This document shows, in pieces, positions 32,501 through 42,964 of a stretch of DNA of 64,000 bases. The stretch is from Acarospora socialis (taxonomy: Eukaryota > Ascomycota > Lecanoromycetes > Acarosporales > Acarosporaceae). Position 1 is the stretch's first letter; the number at the start of each line of letters is the position of its first letter. The notes beneath the pieces are model-generated. The model did not search any database and was not told the DNA's origin. It was given only the letters and a program-made list of their open reading frames with translations. Position numbers and translations under genes: made by a program. The stretch is from NCBI GenBank assembly GCA_025617375.2, contig JAMYGW020000001.1, forward strand, positions 3,534,001 to 3,598,000, read 5' to 3'.

Positions 32501-35318
32501 TAAAGATATCGTTCTGCCAGGTGGAAACACTCGGTTCTGGGTCGTTGGGTGCCTTTTGAGCGTGCTTCATGCTTCTTTTTGGGTTGGCGTGAGTCCCACG
32601 GTCAGGGGGCGTTTTTAAATCAGGGAAGGTTGGGGCTGGGAAAGAAAAGGGTGGCTGAGGGTTCAGCCGAGGTTCGTTGATTGTCCACACATTCTGCACC
32701 TTTCTCGATACCTTACCTACTTCCAAGTTCGAGCGATGCCATGTGGCCGTGTTCCTTCACATGAAAAACATCATCAATAATCGCCCCTCATACTCGTACT
32801 CGTCATTGGCGCTTGCCCTCCGTTTGGTGGCGCATACCTTAGCATATGTAAGTGACCAAGGCAGCGGCCGACGACGCAGACACCGAATTGCGCCGGAAAA
32901 GCCAACTGCATCCAGCTGCATACGAGCTGCTGACACCCTAAAGAGCGAGTTATGGAGGTACAGTAGCGAACATACAGCGGACCGAAGCACCGCGCACATG
33001 GATAGCGGCATCTTTTTGACTCCAACCAACGAATGTTGGGAAACGCCCTCGCTCGCTTTGTTCCTGTAGGGTACCTAGGTACTGCGCTACCTGCCTCTCC
33101 GTACTTTACCTGAATACTGTACCTTAGGCCTGGAGGAGGGTTTTAGAACGTCTGACTGCAGACAAATGGTGACGACAAGCTGCAGGCCCGCCTGGATCGG
33201 TCATATCTAGGCGGCTTTGCGCGAGACTAAGGTACTTACCTAGGTACTCCGAACCAAACCTTGAAATTGACCTGATGTACGGAATACGCCGTACGTACAC
33301 AGCGTGTGGAATAAGGGTGGTGATTATTAATGAAGGATGCTGTCTCGTCTCGTCGGTGAGTCCTGAACTCAAACTTACTGCATTGGGTGGATACCTAAAT
33401 GGTGCTTGTCTCGGTGTTGCTGCTGCAGAGGTTTGTCTTATGTGTCTGTTGGTTTTCTTACATAACACCTATCAGATCTGAGAGTTCGGGGTGCAGAGCG
33501 TGAGTAGGGGGAGGTTTGATCATACATGGAAAACGTGACGATGGATTGATTGGCTGTCCACCAAAGGCCTATTTTCCGTATACGGTTCTTGTCTCTGAAT
33601 AGCTTGTGGTTCGTAGGAGTCCTCCGGCAAAAGGATGTCTTTCAAATACCGTCACAGTCCTCTTTCTGACTGTAGCGGAGGCAGCAGCAAAATGCCGTTC
33701 TTGTGAAACATTTCATATTATACAGATAAGTTGCAGTAAAGTACCTACTTTGTGTGGGATCAACCGAAAGCAACGTGCCCCTAAAAGCTAAATCAATTTA
33801 GTTTACATGTATGTGTAAGGTATTTAACAACGTCGACGGTACATGTACCAGAGAACTACGCAATTACCGTTGCGAAAGCGTCAGACTCCTCCGCTTCTTG
33901 TTTCCAGCTTTCTTTCTTTGATGACACACCTCTCGCTATGAACGACCAACCTAAGTTAGAGGTATTACATTTTCCACATCCCACTCGGTTTTTCCACCTT
34001 TACCTCCGTACCTCCCGTTTTCTTCCTACCTCTTCCTCCTCCTCCTCCTCCAGACAGACACTCAACCCGAGTGCTTCTCGGAACTTGTTGCGGATCTTTC
34101 GGTTACTGGGCAAGAAATAAAATTGCAGTCTGCCCGTGCTTTTGTCTACCTCCGTACCTAATTTCCCCTCGAAGCAAAAGTTGGTAGGGGACTGGCGGCA
34201 GAGGACTGAGAGGGTAATCATTAACCGAGGCGAGACTTGTGGTGGAAAAGAAACGTGAACGAAAACGAAAACAGTCTACGCAACTTTCAGACCTTTCACG
34301 GACCGACGGATTATTCTCTGCCCACAACACCTAACCTCCGACAAACAACACTTTCTCACCATCGACCATCCTCACCTTCGTCCACTAAAAGTCCGTCTCT
34401 AGTCATACCTGTTCCTTTTCCATTTCTCCAGGTTTTGACGGACACTTCACTGTTCACGACCGACCCTCGCGCTCCTACTGCTTAATTCGCCTCTGGTGAG
34501 CTACACAGCCATCCAACCTCCGCCGACCGATCCTACTGCAGTGTTTGGAGGACTTCGCCGCACAGCAAATCCAACGGCCGACATCCTTCCAACATCGGTG
34601 CAGATACAATAATTATCGGTCTCAGCCTCTTACACTGCGCCTTCCAACGAGCTTCCTTTGAGGTCCCCTTCTCGGTCACTTCAACTCTGCACCTTGGCTC
34701 TCACCCCACAACGTCGAAGTTTGCAACACCTGTTCGAGGACAATCATCCACTCGATATTCATAATCGAAGAACCTTTCGCAAGATTTTCGCAAGGAGTGG
34801 CTGCGGTGGGATCGTTGCAGTGACGAGCTTTTTGCTAAGCTTCGTCCATCTCGAAATTTATCATTGCATATCGGAACAAAACCTCACCATCATACGTTCC
34901 TTTAGGCCAACTCAAACCTGCACGCTCACATTGTGCTCAACCACTTAAGTCACGCGTATCAACGGCCATTTATTCAGAAGATCTTTGTCTTTCAGCGTAA
35001 CGATTAGCGTAACGATTTTCTTCTTTGCAACGAGATCTTCCAGAAGCTGCGAACATTTCTCCTCCGCCATCTAGTTTGATCTCGATCCCGATTTTCTTCA
35101 GCTGGTTATTCCACATGTCGATGATTTAGAAGAGAAGCGCTCGTACGGTGTTCGCTGAAGCTTCGCTCGTCGAGCTTGAACTCTTGTGGGAGTTTGTAAG
35201 GTTAGACGGTGTGCTCGAACTTACCCATCTATCGTGCTGTTGTCTTTGAGCTGACGAGGTACTGTAGCTGTCATCGTCCAACCTCGCTTCTCCTCACAGT
35301 CCTTTGCCACGTCGAATC
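32501..35318. other. Long intergenic region and probable long 5' leader
   Basis: About 2.8 kb. The left half has TACCTAGGTA-type palindromes (near 33070 and 33236) and ACTCGTACTCGT motifs near 32790. From about 33930 to 35318 the plus strand is pyrimidine-rich (a CCTCCTCCTCCTCC run near 34042) with many short upstream ATGs, which suits a long 5' UTR of the Clg1-like gene. No protein gene is supported. Confidence 0.4.
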
Positions 35319-36794
35319 ATGCCGTCCTTCTTTCCGCGGACGCTGCCTCGCCAGATGCCTCTCACGCCACCAGACTACCTTCCTGGCTATACAGGTAGCG
35401 CTTGCGGAGGCATGCAGGTCAGTCAGATTCCGTATGGGGGCATTCCTGGTACGGTCGTTCGCCGCGAGGAGCACGTCTACGATCACAAGCAGCATTACTC
35501 TCAATCAACTGCATTCCCCGGGCCGGCACCTTTGGCGTATCATCAGCAACAGCCTCTACCGATGCCATACGGTCTCGCAGCCGAGAGTATGACGCATTCC
35601 GAACAATTATATGGCCCGATCGCTGCGCCGATACTACCCCCAATACGAGTGCAAGAGCGTACCGCCATAGAGGAAGCGGTCACACAGCGTCGCCGACAGC
35701 AGCACCAGCTCCCACACCCGCAGAACGATCAGCCACCGAGGGAGGAAAAGGCGGTGGGAGGAGTCGCTGCTTATCTGGACTACGAGATGGATCAGATGTC
35801 AGAGTTTGTGTCCGAAATGGCACAGGGAATGTATGAGCTCTATGTCTCCCGAATCTGCCTTGCAGACATTGACATTGTTCGAAGTGTCCACCCGGGCTCC
35901 CCTGTACCCCAGGCTTTTCGGAAATACGTCTCGCAGATCCTGTCGTCGACCAGATTGCCGAGCTCGACGATCTTGCTCGGTCTTCACTATCTCGCGACCA
36001 GGATGACCATGTTGTGCGCGAATGGCAACTACAAAGCTTCGGGTGGCCAGGTCTACCGCATGCTGACCACCTCACTTCTGCTCGGGAGCAAATTCTTGGA
36101 TGACAACACTTTCCAGAATCGCTCGTGGTCGGAAGTCAGCAACATTCCTGTCTCGGAGCTCAACACCCTTGAGATTGAATGGCTACTGGCCATCAAATGG
36201 AACATGCACATCGACCCGTGCGATCAGCAGGGTTTCATGTCTTGGAGATCTCGATGGGAAGACTGGCAAGAACAGGTCGCGACTCAGACCACCGAGTCGT
36301 TGAAGTTGACACCGCTGGATACAAACATTCGAAGAGAACGGTCCGTTCACAAGGCGTTCCCGCCGGCACCTTTGTATCCACCTCAGTACTTGGAGTCATC
36401 GTACGGCAGCATCGGCATCGAGAGGCAGCTGGCGCAGTTTCGGAACTCGATGCATTACGACCAATGGAACTCGTCAAGATCTAGTATGGATCTCTCCTCA
36501 CCTTCCACTGCAGGGACCGGGCCAAACACACCGGATTACTACGGACAGCAAGGACCCTGGCCGTACAATCCTGCGCCTCCACCGTACTCTTTGAGAACAA
36601 TGCCCCCAAACATTCAACCGGCAGCACTCGTGCCATCTCAGCCGCCATCTTACCACCATACACCTTACGTACACCCTTACCGTCATAGTGCATGGAACGG
36701 ACATGCCGCAGGATGTGGGTGTCTCTACTGTGCCAGACATCAAGAGTCCTACTTCATGGGTCACAACTTTGGACCACAGCCCGTGGCTGGCTAA
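35319..36794 (+). CDS. Clg1/PCL-type cyclin
   Basis: Cyclin-fold protein of the Pho85-type (PCL/Clg1) class. Single exon, 491 residues; the ATG at 35319 is the first in the frame. The N-terminal ~170 residues are Pro/Gln/Tyr-rich (AYHQQQPLPMPYGL). The cyclin box runs about residues 175-320: AAYLDYEMDQMSEFVSEMAQGMYEL, FRKYVSQILSSTRLPSSTILLGLHYLATRM, LTTSLLLGSKFLDDNTFQNRSWSEVSNI and LNTLEIEWLLAIKWNMHID. The C-terminal ~170 residues are again Pro/Tyr/Ser-rich and end with a Cys/His cluster (HAAGCGCLYCARHQ). A kinase partner of the Pho85/Cdk5 class is expected from the family. The long uORF-rich leader suggests translational control (inference). Confidence 0.87.
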   Translation: MPSFFPRTLPRQMPLTPPDYLPGYTGSACGGMQVSQIPYGGIPGTVVRREEHVYDHKQHYSQSTAFPGPAPLAYHQQQPLPMPYGLAAESMTHSEQLYGPIAAPILPPIRVQERTAIEEAVTQRRRQQHQLPHPQNDQPPREEKAVGGVAAYLDYEMDQMSEFVSEMAQGMYELYVSRICLADIDIVRSVHPGSPVPQAFRKYVSQILSSTRLPSSTILLGLHYLATRMTMLCANGNYKASGGQVYRMLTTSLLLGSKFLDDNTFQNRSWSEVSNIPVSELNTLEIEWLLAIKWNMHIDPCDQQGFMSWRSRWEDWQEQVATQTTESLKLTPLDTNIRRERSVHKAFPPAPLYPPQYLESSYGSIGIERQLAQFRNSMHYDQWNSSRSSMDLSSPSTAGTGPNTPDYYGQQGPWPYNPAPPPYSLRTMPPNIQPAALVPSQPPSYHHTPYVHPYRHSAWNGHAAGCGCLYCARHQESYFMGHNFGPQPVAG

Positions 36795-38190
36795 GACCGA
36801 CGAATCCATTCCGGCCTTGCCACCTTGTCGATTGAATCTTCAGTAACCGGTTCTCTCATATGTAGTTGTTGGACAATGTTCTCATCTAAGACGTCGAAAA
36901 GTGAAGCTATTGTGTCGTGTTCATATTGTGTCTTTCATCACGATTTTTTTCCAACAACTCAGCGATGTTTTCCTTTTCTACACGATGAAAAACGCAAGGG
37001 ATGGTCTTGAAAATTGAGGGCCTTAGGTTGTACCATGTTCGTTTCATTTCTTCCCCACCAAGCCCAGACGTGAGTCCGAGCGTCGACAGCACTATACTAC
37101 CCTTCTTGTTATTATATTTCCAGCCCAAATTTTCAGGCTCGGTTTTGCCCCGTTTGGCACCCTACGCCATAGACTTTCCCCTTCGAGTTTACATATCAGC
37201 GCGTCGTTTACTTGTTCGTCGTTATCAAGCATAGGGTCATGTTTACGGGTTTAGCGCATCATCGGTCGAGGCTATTGTGTTGCGTTTTGTTCCTTTCTTT
37301 CGGTACGCACATACTCAGGACAGGGTCGCCGGACAGCGGGCCGGTGGTGAAAAAGTGCAAGTACGTCCCAAGTCACACTCTCGTTTGAAAGCGGGTGGTT
37401 AAACCCTCATGTTGGGAGCAAACGGCGTTCTGGTTCTGGATGTGGTCCGCGTCAAAGTCGGATGGCCTTCTTTTTCTTTCAACCGACATATTGAGCGCGG
37501 ATCTTTGTAATTAGTTAGTCGCCAGTCGGCGAGACGGACAGAATGCTGGGATATCAGATGGTATCGAAAATGCGTTGAGCAAAACAACTTCTCTGATATA
37601 AGCGTTGAAATGTGAATGTACTGCGGATGAGCAGCAGCCCTCCTAATCGAACAACAACGTTCCATATGCACTAGAACTATCCTCCATCTCACCCCCCTCC
37701 GTCCCTGACAGCGCCTCCTCAACCGCAAACCCACACCATCCTAACCCGTCCCGAAGCGCAAGGCAGCAAGGGCCCCAAAATAACAAACCAATCATTCCCC
37801 TACGAACCAAGTAACACTACCACTACCCCTTCCTCAGGACTTTGCACAACCGCCCACCGCTACCTATGCCCTTTCCCTATCCCTTTCCCTTTCGCTATGT
37901 CTACGTGCTTTGCTCCTCCAGCACAAGTAACGTAGCCCTCCTCTTCTTTCTTCGACCGGAACCCTTTCGTTCCGTCCAAACCCGCGGCGGACTCTATCGC
38001 CAACATTGCAGGCAGCTGCTTTGGGATGTTTTCGGAGTTTCTGGCCTTGTCTGGGTTTGGTGCGCGTGGTGTTGGTGGTAGTGGTGGTGGTGGAGGAGGA
38101 GGATGAAGGGTTATTATTCAATTCGGTACGGTTCTGGTATGTTTTTCTTCTCTTCTCGCGGTTTGGATGTGCATGTACATCTTTATGTTT
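36795..38190. other. Intergenic region
   Basis: About 1.4 kb downstream of the Clg1-like gene. No gene, RNA or repeat is supported. AT- and C-rich stretches alternate. Confidence 0.35.
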
Positions 38191-38194
38191 GTTC

Positions 38195-38535
38195 TTCGAC
38201 TGCGGCTGGAGAGGGAGGGGAAGGAAGGGGAGGAGGGTTGTGGTTGGGGTTGTTTTGAGGAGGGGAGGGGGGGCCAGGTGGGGTGGGGTTGGGGTTGGAG
38301 CTGGAGCTCGGGGCTTAGGGGTTGGAGTGTGGGGCTTGGGTGAGTTTGGGAGGGCGGGGAATTGTGGGTGGCGGGATTGGGAGTGCGGGTTTGGTGGGTT
38401 GGTTGGGTGCAGAGGGAGCAGAGGAGGGAGAGAGGGGCGGCTGGGGGAGGGGAGGGGAGGAGGGAGGGATGGAGAGGAAGCAGAGGAAGGGGGTTGCGGA
38501 GGGTATGGTGAGAAGGGTGCGGTGGGAAGCGGAGG
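38195..38535. repeat. G-rich low-complexity tract
   Basis: Some 340 bp of the plus strand consist largely of G-runs separated by T, A or GA (GGGGAGGGGGGGCCAGG; GGGGTTGGGGTTGG). Open frames across it on both strands exist only because the sequence is biased. The minus frame 38562-37864 encodes almost pure Pro/Ser/Thr here. The pattern could form G-quadruplexes. Confidence 0.55.
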
Positions 38536-39275
38536 GGTGGAGGTATTCCGTTGTCTTGTCATTTTGATATCTTCTGTTTGCGGGTTTGATGGGCGGTGGA
38601 GAGGTAAAGGGAGAGAGTGAGATGATTGTTCGGCCGGAGCTTGGTGACAGGGCCGGCCAAACCGCCTTTGTGGAGAGGGGCGAAGAATGAGAAGTTGAGT
38701 TGCTTTTGCTTTTGCAATCTAGCCTCCATGAGGACGAAAAGAGGCACTGCTTATAAAGGCCTTTCAGCATTCGGCGAAGCGCAGAGAGGAAGTAACGTTC
38801 GCGTTTAGATGGCAGACTCTAGCGGTCGAGATTGGGAGTTGAATAAGGAAACAAGAAGGACTCTAGGAAGAGAATGTGTGATGATGTTTGTATGAAGTGC
38901 AGCCGTGTAGATCTGAAGAAAGTCTAAGGAAGACTTTGCGCCGAAGCTCTCTGCAAAGGTGATGTGATAAACGCAAGTAGTGTCCCGCCATACGCCATGG
39001 ATCAAGCAAGAGAAGAGAAAGGCTAGAGAAGAAGCCTTGGTCTAGCATCGCATGCTTGACTGTGTTAGTAGGGGTACCACTTCGAAAGCCGGAAGACCTT
39101 GTATATCAAACGGCATTCCATATGACGTCCTGATCTTAAGAACGTGCATCCCCTTACTACCGGTGTTCCCAGTCGCCACTGCATCACCTGCTGAGCAAAA
39201 GTTTCGGTTCTCCGGAAGTCCGTCGTCCCCACTCTACTGTAATATTCCAGGAAACGAGGTGGCAAAAGCATGCAT
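38536..39275. other. Intergenic region
   Basis: About 0.74 kb before the 3' end of the 754-residue gene. No gene, RNA or repeat supported. Confidence 0.3.
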
Positions 39276-41540
39276 CTAGAGAATGACGAGCCATTTGCCG
39301 GGCATCGCACTCGCGGACTGCACGGCGCAATCCTCACAGCAGTCCTCACAGCGTAGCATCACCTGCCTCTTCATTTCGGGACTGGCTCCTTCCTTATCAA
39401 TAAAAATCCCGTAGATGGTAAGCCACCGCGCCCGAGCATCACCTTTGACCAGATTGATGCAGATGCGATCATCGAAATTGTCCCCTCGGAACCAACTGAA
39501 CCCTTTGGTTGTTATGACCCCCGGGTCTAATTTCAGAAGCTCGTTCCCGCCTTTTGGGTGAGGGCACGCTGAAGTTTTGACGACTCCCCACATCACTTCC
39601 AGGAATTGGCTGTATGAAGCATATACAGAGAATTGTGCTTCTTCGCCTTCCCGCAACACAGATCCGGATTGGTCAACATCATAGCGTATCTTAAGTATAA
39701 ACTCCCGACCTTTACAGCTATACTGCTCAGTTCGTTTTTGAACAGGGCATAAGCACCTTGGGAGATATGACTCTCCGGTATCAACTTCCGATGGCGCCAA
39801 AAACATTCCTTTTGTCCAGATGCTTGGTGCATCTGACATCTGATATTTTCGTTCATTGGTCCGCGTGCTTGTAGGAACACCTCTTTTGATAGACAACATC
39901 TCGGGGTTGACTTGTTCAGGGTCCTTGTCTCCAATACCGTTGAAGAAGATGCTCCATCCATTATGGCTGAAAAGAAAACACACGCCTGGGTTGGACCGAG
40001 ATGTGGGCCGTTCAGTCTGTCCTGCCATCAGATTCGATATCGTGTTGTACCAGCAATCTCGACGGATGGTTGTTGGGTGTATGTGATCCCAATCATCTGA
40101 GATTGTGTTTCTTTGCGACAATAACGAAGGACCGTAACACAAAAGCATGTCAGAACATGCTTCAAGATCAACAACTTGAGCAAACGCCAGTATCAACAAT
40201 GGTAGCTGTCTCCTCAAGAGCTGCGAATATCCTTGCAATGTTGGGGGAAGGGTCATCTCGCTGACCTGAACACCTGTAAGTTGCTCAACATGATGGTCAA
40301 CTTCTTTTCTGTTGAATGCAATGCCCGAGAACAACATCTCAGTCGAATTCATGGTTCGCCAATACTCTGTTCTGACATAGCACTGCTCTGGAACCTCACT
40401 TGATTCACAGTTCAGGGGAATACGACATATGACTCTAGAAGCATTAATAGCCATCGCTGCCGCAAATTGTACAATCTCTGCGTATATCGGGTCATCATCA
40501 ACGACGATTGAGTGGCTGTTGGAGAACCTTCGCAAGACAGTAGTGCCATAACCCCTTAGACGGAGCTTTTCTTCACCTTCTATCTTCAAGGCCTCACCAT
40601 GCTCTGCGCCTATGCTCAAAACCACGTCCATGTTTCCATCGAGCAAATAAATTGCTGGAAACGAGGACACCTTTAAGCCCCCAAGACCTCCACCCAACTG
40701 CCACTCATCAGACCAGCTGATAACAACTTGTGGATTTGGCGACCTTCCAAAGACTACATCACCATCAGGACTTCCCTTGACCAGGACTGTCAGACCCAGA
40801 ATACAGTGGGCCCACACAACAACAGGAACAAGACCCATTTGATTGTCGACCATCATAATTCTATCTTCAGGGAGGCTTTGGACAAGATACAAGTAGTCCA
40901 TGGCCCCCAGCAAAACATCTGTCGAAAGACGTTTTAGTGGGCTCAGAGCGATCCGGAACCATCCACGGGATCTCTCAAATCTAGATTCGACGAGTGACAC
41001 GAGCAGTTCCCAAGGGTACTGGCTCGTTTGAGACTGGCAAGCCAGTAGGGTTGCCAGAATGCCATCATAGTCTGCATCAGGAGTCGCGCCATTTATCCCT
41101 AGCTCATAACGTTTGTGCATGCTCTCCACCAAGGCTGCCGCGAGGGTCGTCGTCTCATGTAGGAAACACAAGCACGATAGCTGAATGATAGTGGCCATGT
41201 AGTACCGATCCTTCAAGGCTCGACGCACGGTAGGACCTGGGCCAGCATCCAGGATGATCTCGCTCCCCGCATGGAGCGGAGTAAATGATGCGACCTTGAC
41301 GACATCCCGGAAGTGAGTCTCTAACGAGGAGACGACCCTGCCACGAGAGAAGATAGCCGCCAGGTCCTCTTCAACTAGGAAGTCCGATCCTGATCGTCTT
41401 AGTTCGCGAGCGAAGCCAACGATTGCGTCAACACCGTAAGTGAGGGCCGCTTGAGCGGGTAGGAGCTTGGCCAGTTCAAGAGAGATGGAGAACTGTGTTG
41501 GAATAGGCATGACGTTGCTGAGATCGCACAAGTGTAGCAC
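39276..41540 (-). CDS. Uncharacterised fungal protein, 754 residues
   Basis: Function unknown. It resembles a widespread accessory family of hypothetical proteins in filamentous ascomycetes (from memory). Single exon, no signal peptide. Recognisable blocks are DAGPGPTVRRALKDRYYMATIIQLS, LLGAMDYLYLVQSLPEDR, MMVDNQMGLVPVVVWAHCILGLTVLV, SPDGDVVFGRSPNPQVVISW and, near the C-terminus, ITTKGFSWFRGDNFDDRICINLV. The end has a Cys cluster (RCEDCCEDCAV). A second ATG at 41510 (MPIPTQF) may be the true start, since the first ten residues add little. The lack of introns contrasts with most neighbours. It is flanked on its 5' side by the foldback element at 41998, so the locus looks accessory. The enzyme class cannot be inferred. 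Confidence 0.75.
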   Translation of the reverse strand: MLHLCDLSNVMPIPTQFSISLELAKLLPAQAALTYGVDAIVGFARELRRSGSDFLVEEDLAAIFSRGRVVSSLETHFRDVVKVASFTPLHAGSEIILDAGPGPTVRRALKDRYYMATIIQLSCLCFLHETTTLAAALVESMHKRYELGINGATPDADYDGILATLLACQSQTSQYPWELLVSLVESRFERSRGWFRIALSPLKRLSTDVLLGAMDYLYLVQSLPEDRIMMVDNQMGLVPVVVWAHCILGLTVLVKGSPDGDVVFGRSPNPQVVISWSDEWQLGGGLGGLKVSSFPAIYLLDGNMDVVLSIGAEHGEALKIEGEEKLRLRGYGTTVLRRFSNSHSIVVDDDPIYAEIVQFAAAMAINASRVICRIPLNCESSEVPEQCYVRTEYWRTMNSTEMLFSGIAFNRKEVDHHVEQLTGVQVSEMTLPPTLQGYSQLLRRQLPLLILAFAQVVDLEACSDMLLCYGPSLLSQRNTISDDWDHIHPTTIRRDCWYNTISNLMAGQTERPTSRSNPGVCFLFSHNGWSIFFNGIGDKDPEQVNPEMLSIKRGVPTSTRTNERKYQMSDAPSIWTKGMFLAPSEVDTGESYLPRCLCPVQKRTEQYSCKGREFILKIRYDVDQSGSVLREGEEAQFSVYASYSQFLEVMWGVVKTSACPHPKGGNELLKLDPGVITTKGFSWFRGDNFDDRICINLVKGDARARWLTIYGIFIDKEGASPEMKRQVMLRCEDCCEDCAVQSASAMPGKWLVIL

Positions 41541-41996
41541 GATGAACAGAGGGACCAGAAGGTGTCACTTGTAATAAGTTTTGGGCGAAGAAGCGTCCTT
41601 GATGAAGTCTTGCACCACGAGGCTGAACATGCTGTTGATCACATGTCTGTGCAACAGGCAAAGCAAGACAACTCTCCGCACTGAATGAGGTGCATACAGA
41701 CGAATAAGAGGACAGAGCCTTTCGCTTATGCTTCTACTAATCTTATGATGGCGGTTGGCAAGGATCTCCGCCACCCTCAAGGCGTCCGCCTATCTCCTTG
41801 AGCATCTTTAGCATGACAAGAATTCGCTAGATATAACGACTTGGGAGGCCCTGAACGTTGTGCCGGAACACAAAAGGAATAGAGAAGCACAGCGTCGTCC
41901 ATATTGGGAAAGGACACACAAACGATACCTCTTCAAGGAGCAAAGTCGTAAGGTGGTGGAGAATCAGGCTCTCGGGGGGGTGCTTACCTTCTTACC
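41541..41996. other. Intergenic region
   Basis: 5' flank of the 754-residue gene up to the foldback element. A minus-strand frame at 41565-41780 is open but not protein-like enough to call. Nothing else seen. Confidence 0.3.
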
Positions 41997-42506
41997 GCGG
42001 CAAATGTCTCCGGTCTACCCTGATCTCTGCAAGTCGCATTTATATCTACAGTACCCTTTTAATTAATATCTACCGCCACTGAATTTCAGGCCTAAGTTTA
42101 GGTGCAAGATTCGCTAATCATACATGAGAGCTTCAGACTTATATGCTTGACTTCATGCTTGACTTCATGCCTAAGACCATGCCTAAGACCATACCTAAGA
42201 CCATGCCTAAGTTCATGTCTAAGATCATGCCTAAGTTCATGTCTAAGACCATGCCTAAGTTCATGTTTAAGACCATGTCCTAAGATCATGTCTAAGATCA
42301 TGCCTTATCATGTCTAAGATTGTGTCTGAGCTTGCGCATAAGTTCATGTCTAATACTTACTACCAAAATCTTACCTACGGGTATGCTCGCACCTAAAGTT
42401 GACGCCTAAACTTAGGCCTTAGTTTCAGTGGGGGTAGATATTAGTAAAAAGGGTAGATATAAATGTGACTTGCAGAGATCAGAGTAGACCGGAGACATTT
42501 GCCGCC
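41997..42506. mobile_element. Foldback/MITE-like element with long inverted arms
   Basis: Two arms of about 105 bp lie in inverse orientation: 41998-42105 on the left and about 42392-42505 on the right. Both read GCGGCAAATGTCTCCGG inward from the outer ends, then CTGATCTCTGCAAGT, CATTTATATCTA, TAATATCTACC, CACTGAA and GGCCTAAGTTTAGG. They differ by a few substitutions (several C/T), a 4-bp gap and an extra 13 bp near the inner end of the right arm. Homology ends sharply outside GCGGCAAATG on both sides. I see no obvious target-site duplication and no coding capacity. A 12-bp minisatellite fills the centre. Best described as a non-autonomous inverted-repeat element; superfamily unassigned. Confidence 0.72.
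42145..42350. repeat. 12-bp minisatellite inside the foldback element
   Basis: About 17 tandem units of the form GCCTAAGACCAT / GTCTAAGTTCAT with variants GCTTGACTTCAT at the left edge. Two units have length changes (one of 13, one of 10 bp). Variation is mostly at fixed positions (C/T at base 2, ACC/TTC/ATC at bases 8-10), which suggests expansion from a few unit types followed by C-to-T change. Confidence 0.85.
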
Positions 42507-42964
42507 AAAAACACCTAACTATCACAACCAACGGTCAAGGCCTGACCATAACCCTAGATAGGCCGCAAGCTACACTGTTCCATCGTATCCATGAGCATCT
42601 AACATCTTTAAGGAGAAAGGGTTTACTTGGTTTCCAGCGTACCTACCTCCCTACCTCACAATAACTCAGAACTAAATAGATCAGGGAGGCTCCGAAGGCA
42701 GAAATAGTCCACATACCTACAGTCACGTGTCATTGAAGCCCACGGAGCGATCTCAGAAGAGTCATATTACTGCTGCCACCGAATGCACAGAAACACGAGG
42801 GTCAAAGTCTCGGACTCAGGGATCGTGAATCCTGATTCAATCTATAAACCTACAAAACAACGCTTATGAATCTGCATCTACACTCGACCAACTCAGCGAG
42901 GCAGCAAGTTTGCTACGCTCCGCTCCCCCTCCGGCCGCTTCTCTACTCCCTCGCCTCCCCAGCC
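42507..42964. other. Intergenic region
   Basis: About 0.46 kb between the foldback element and the RPT5 stop codon. Nothing supported. Confidence 0.3.

Noticed and set aside
37864-38562. Minus-strand 232-codon Pro/Ser/Thr-rich frame, and the plus-strand Gly-rich frame opposite
   Set aside because: Both are by-products of the G-rich tract. Neither has a conserved segment outside the low-complexity region.
42098-42317. Open frames encoding MSKIMSK- or LRHGLRHE-type repeats
   Set aside because: These are translations of the 12-bp minisatellite; there is no reason to think it is coding.
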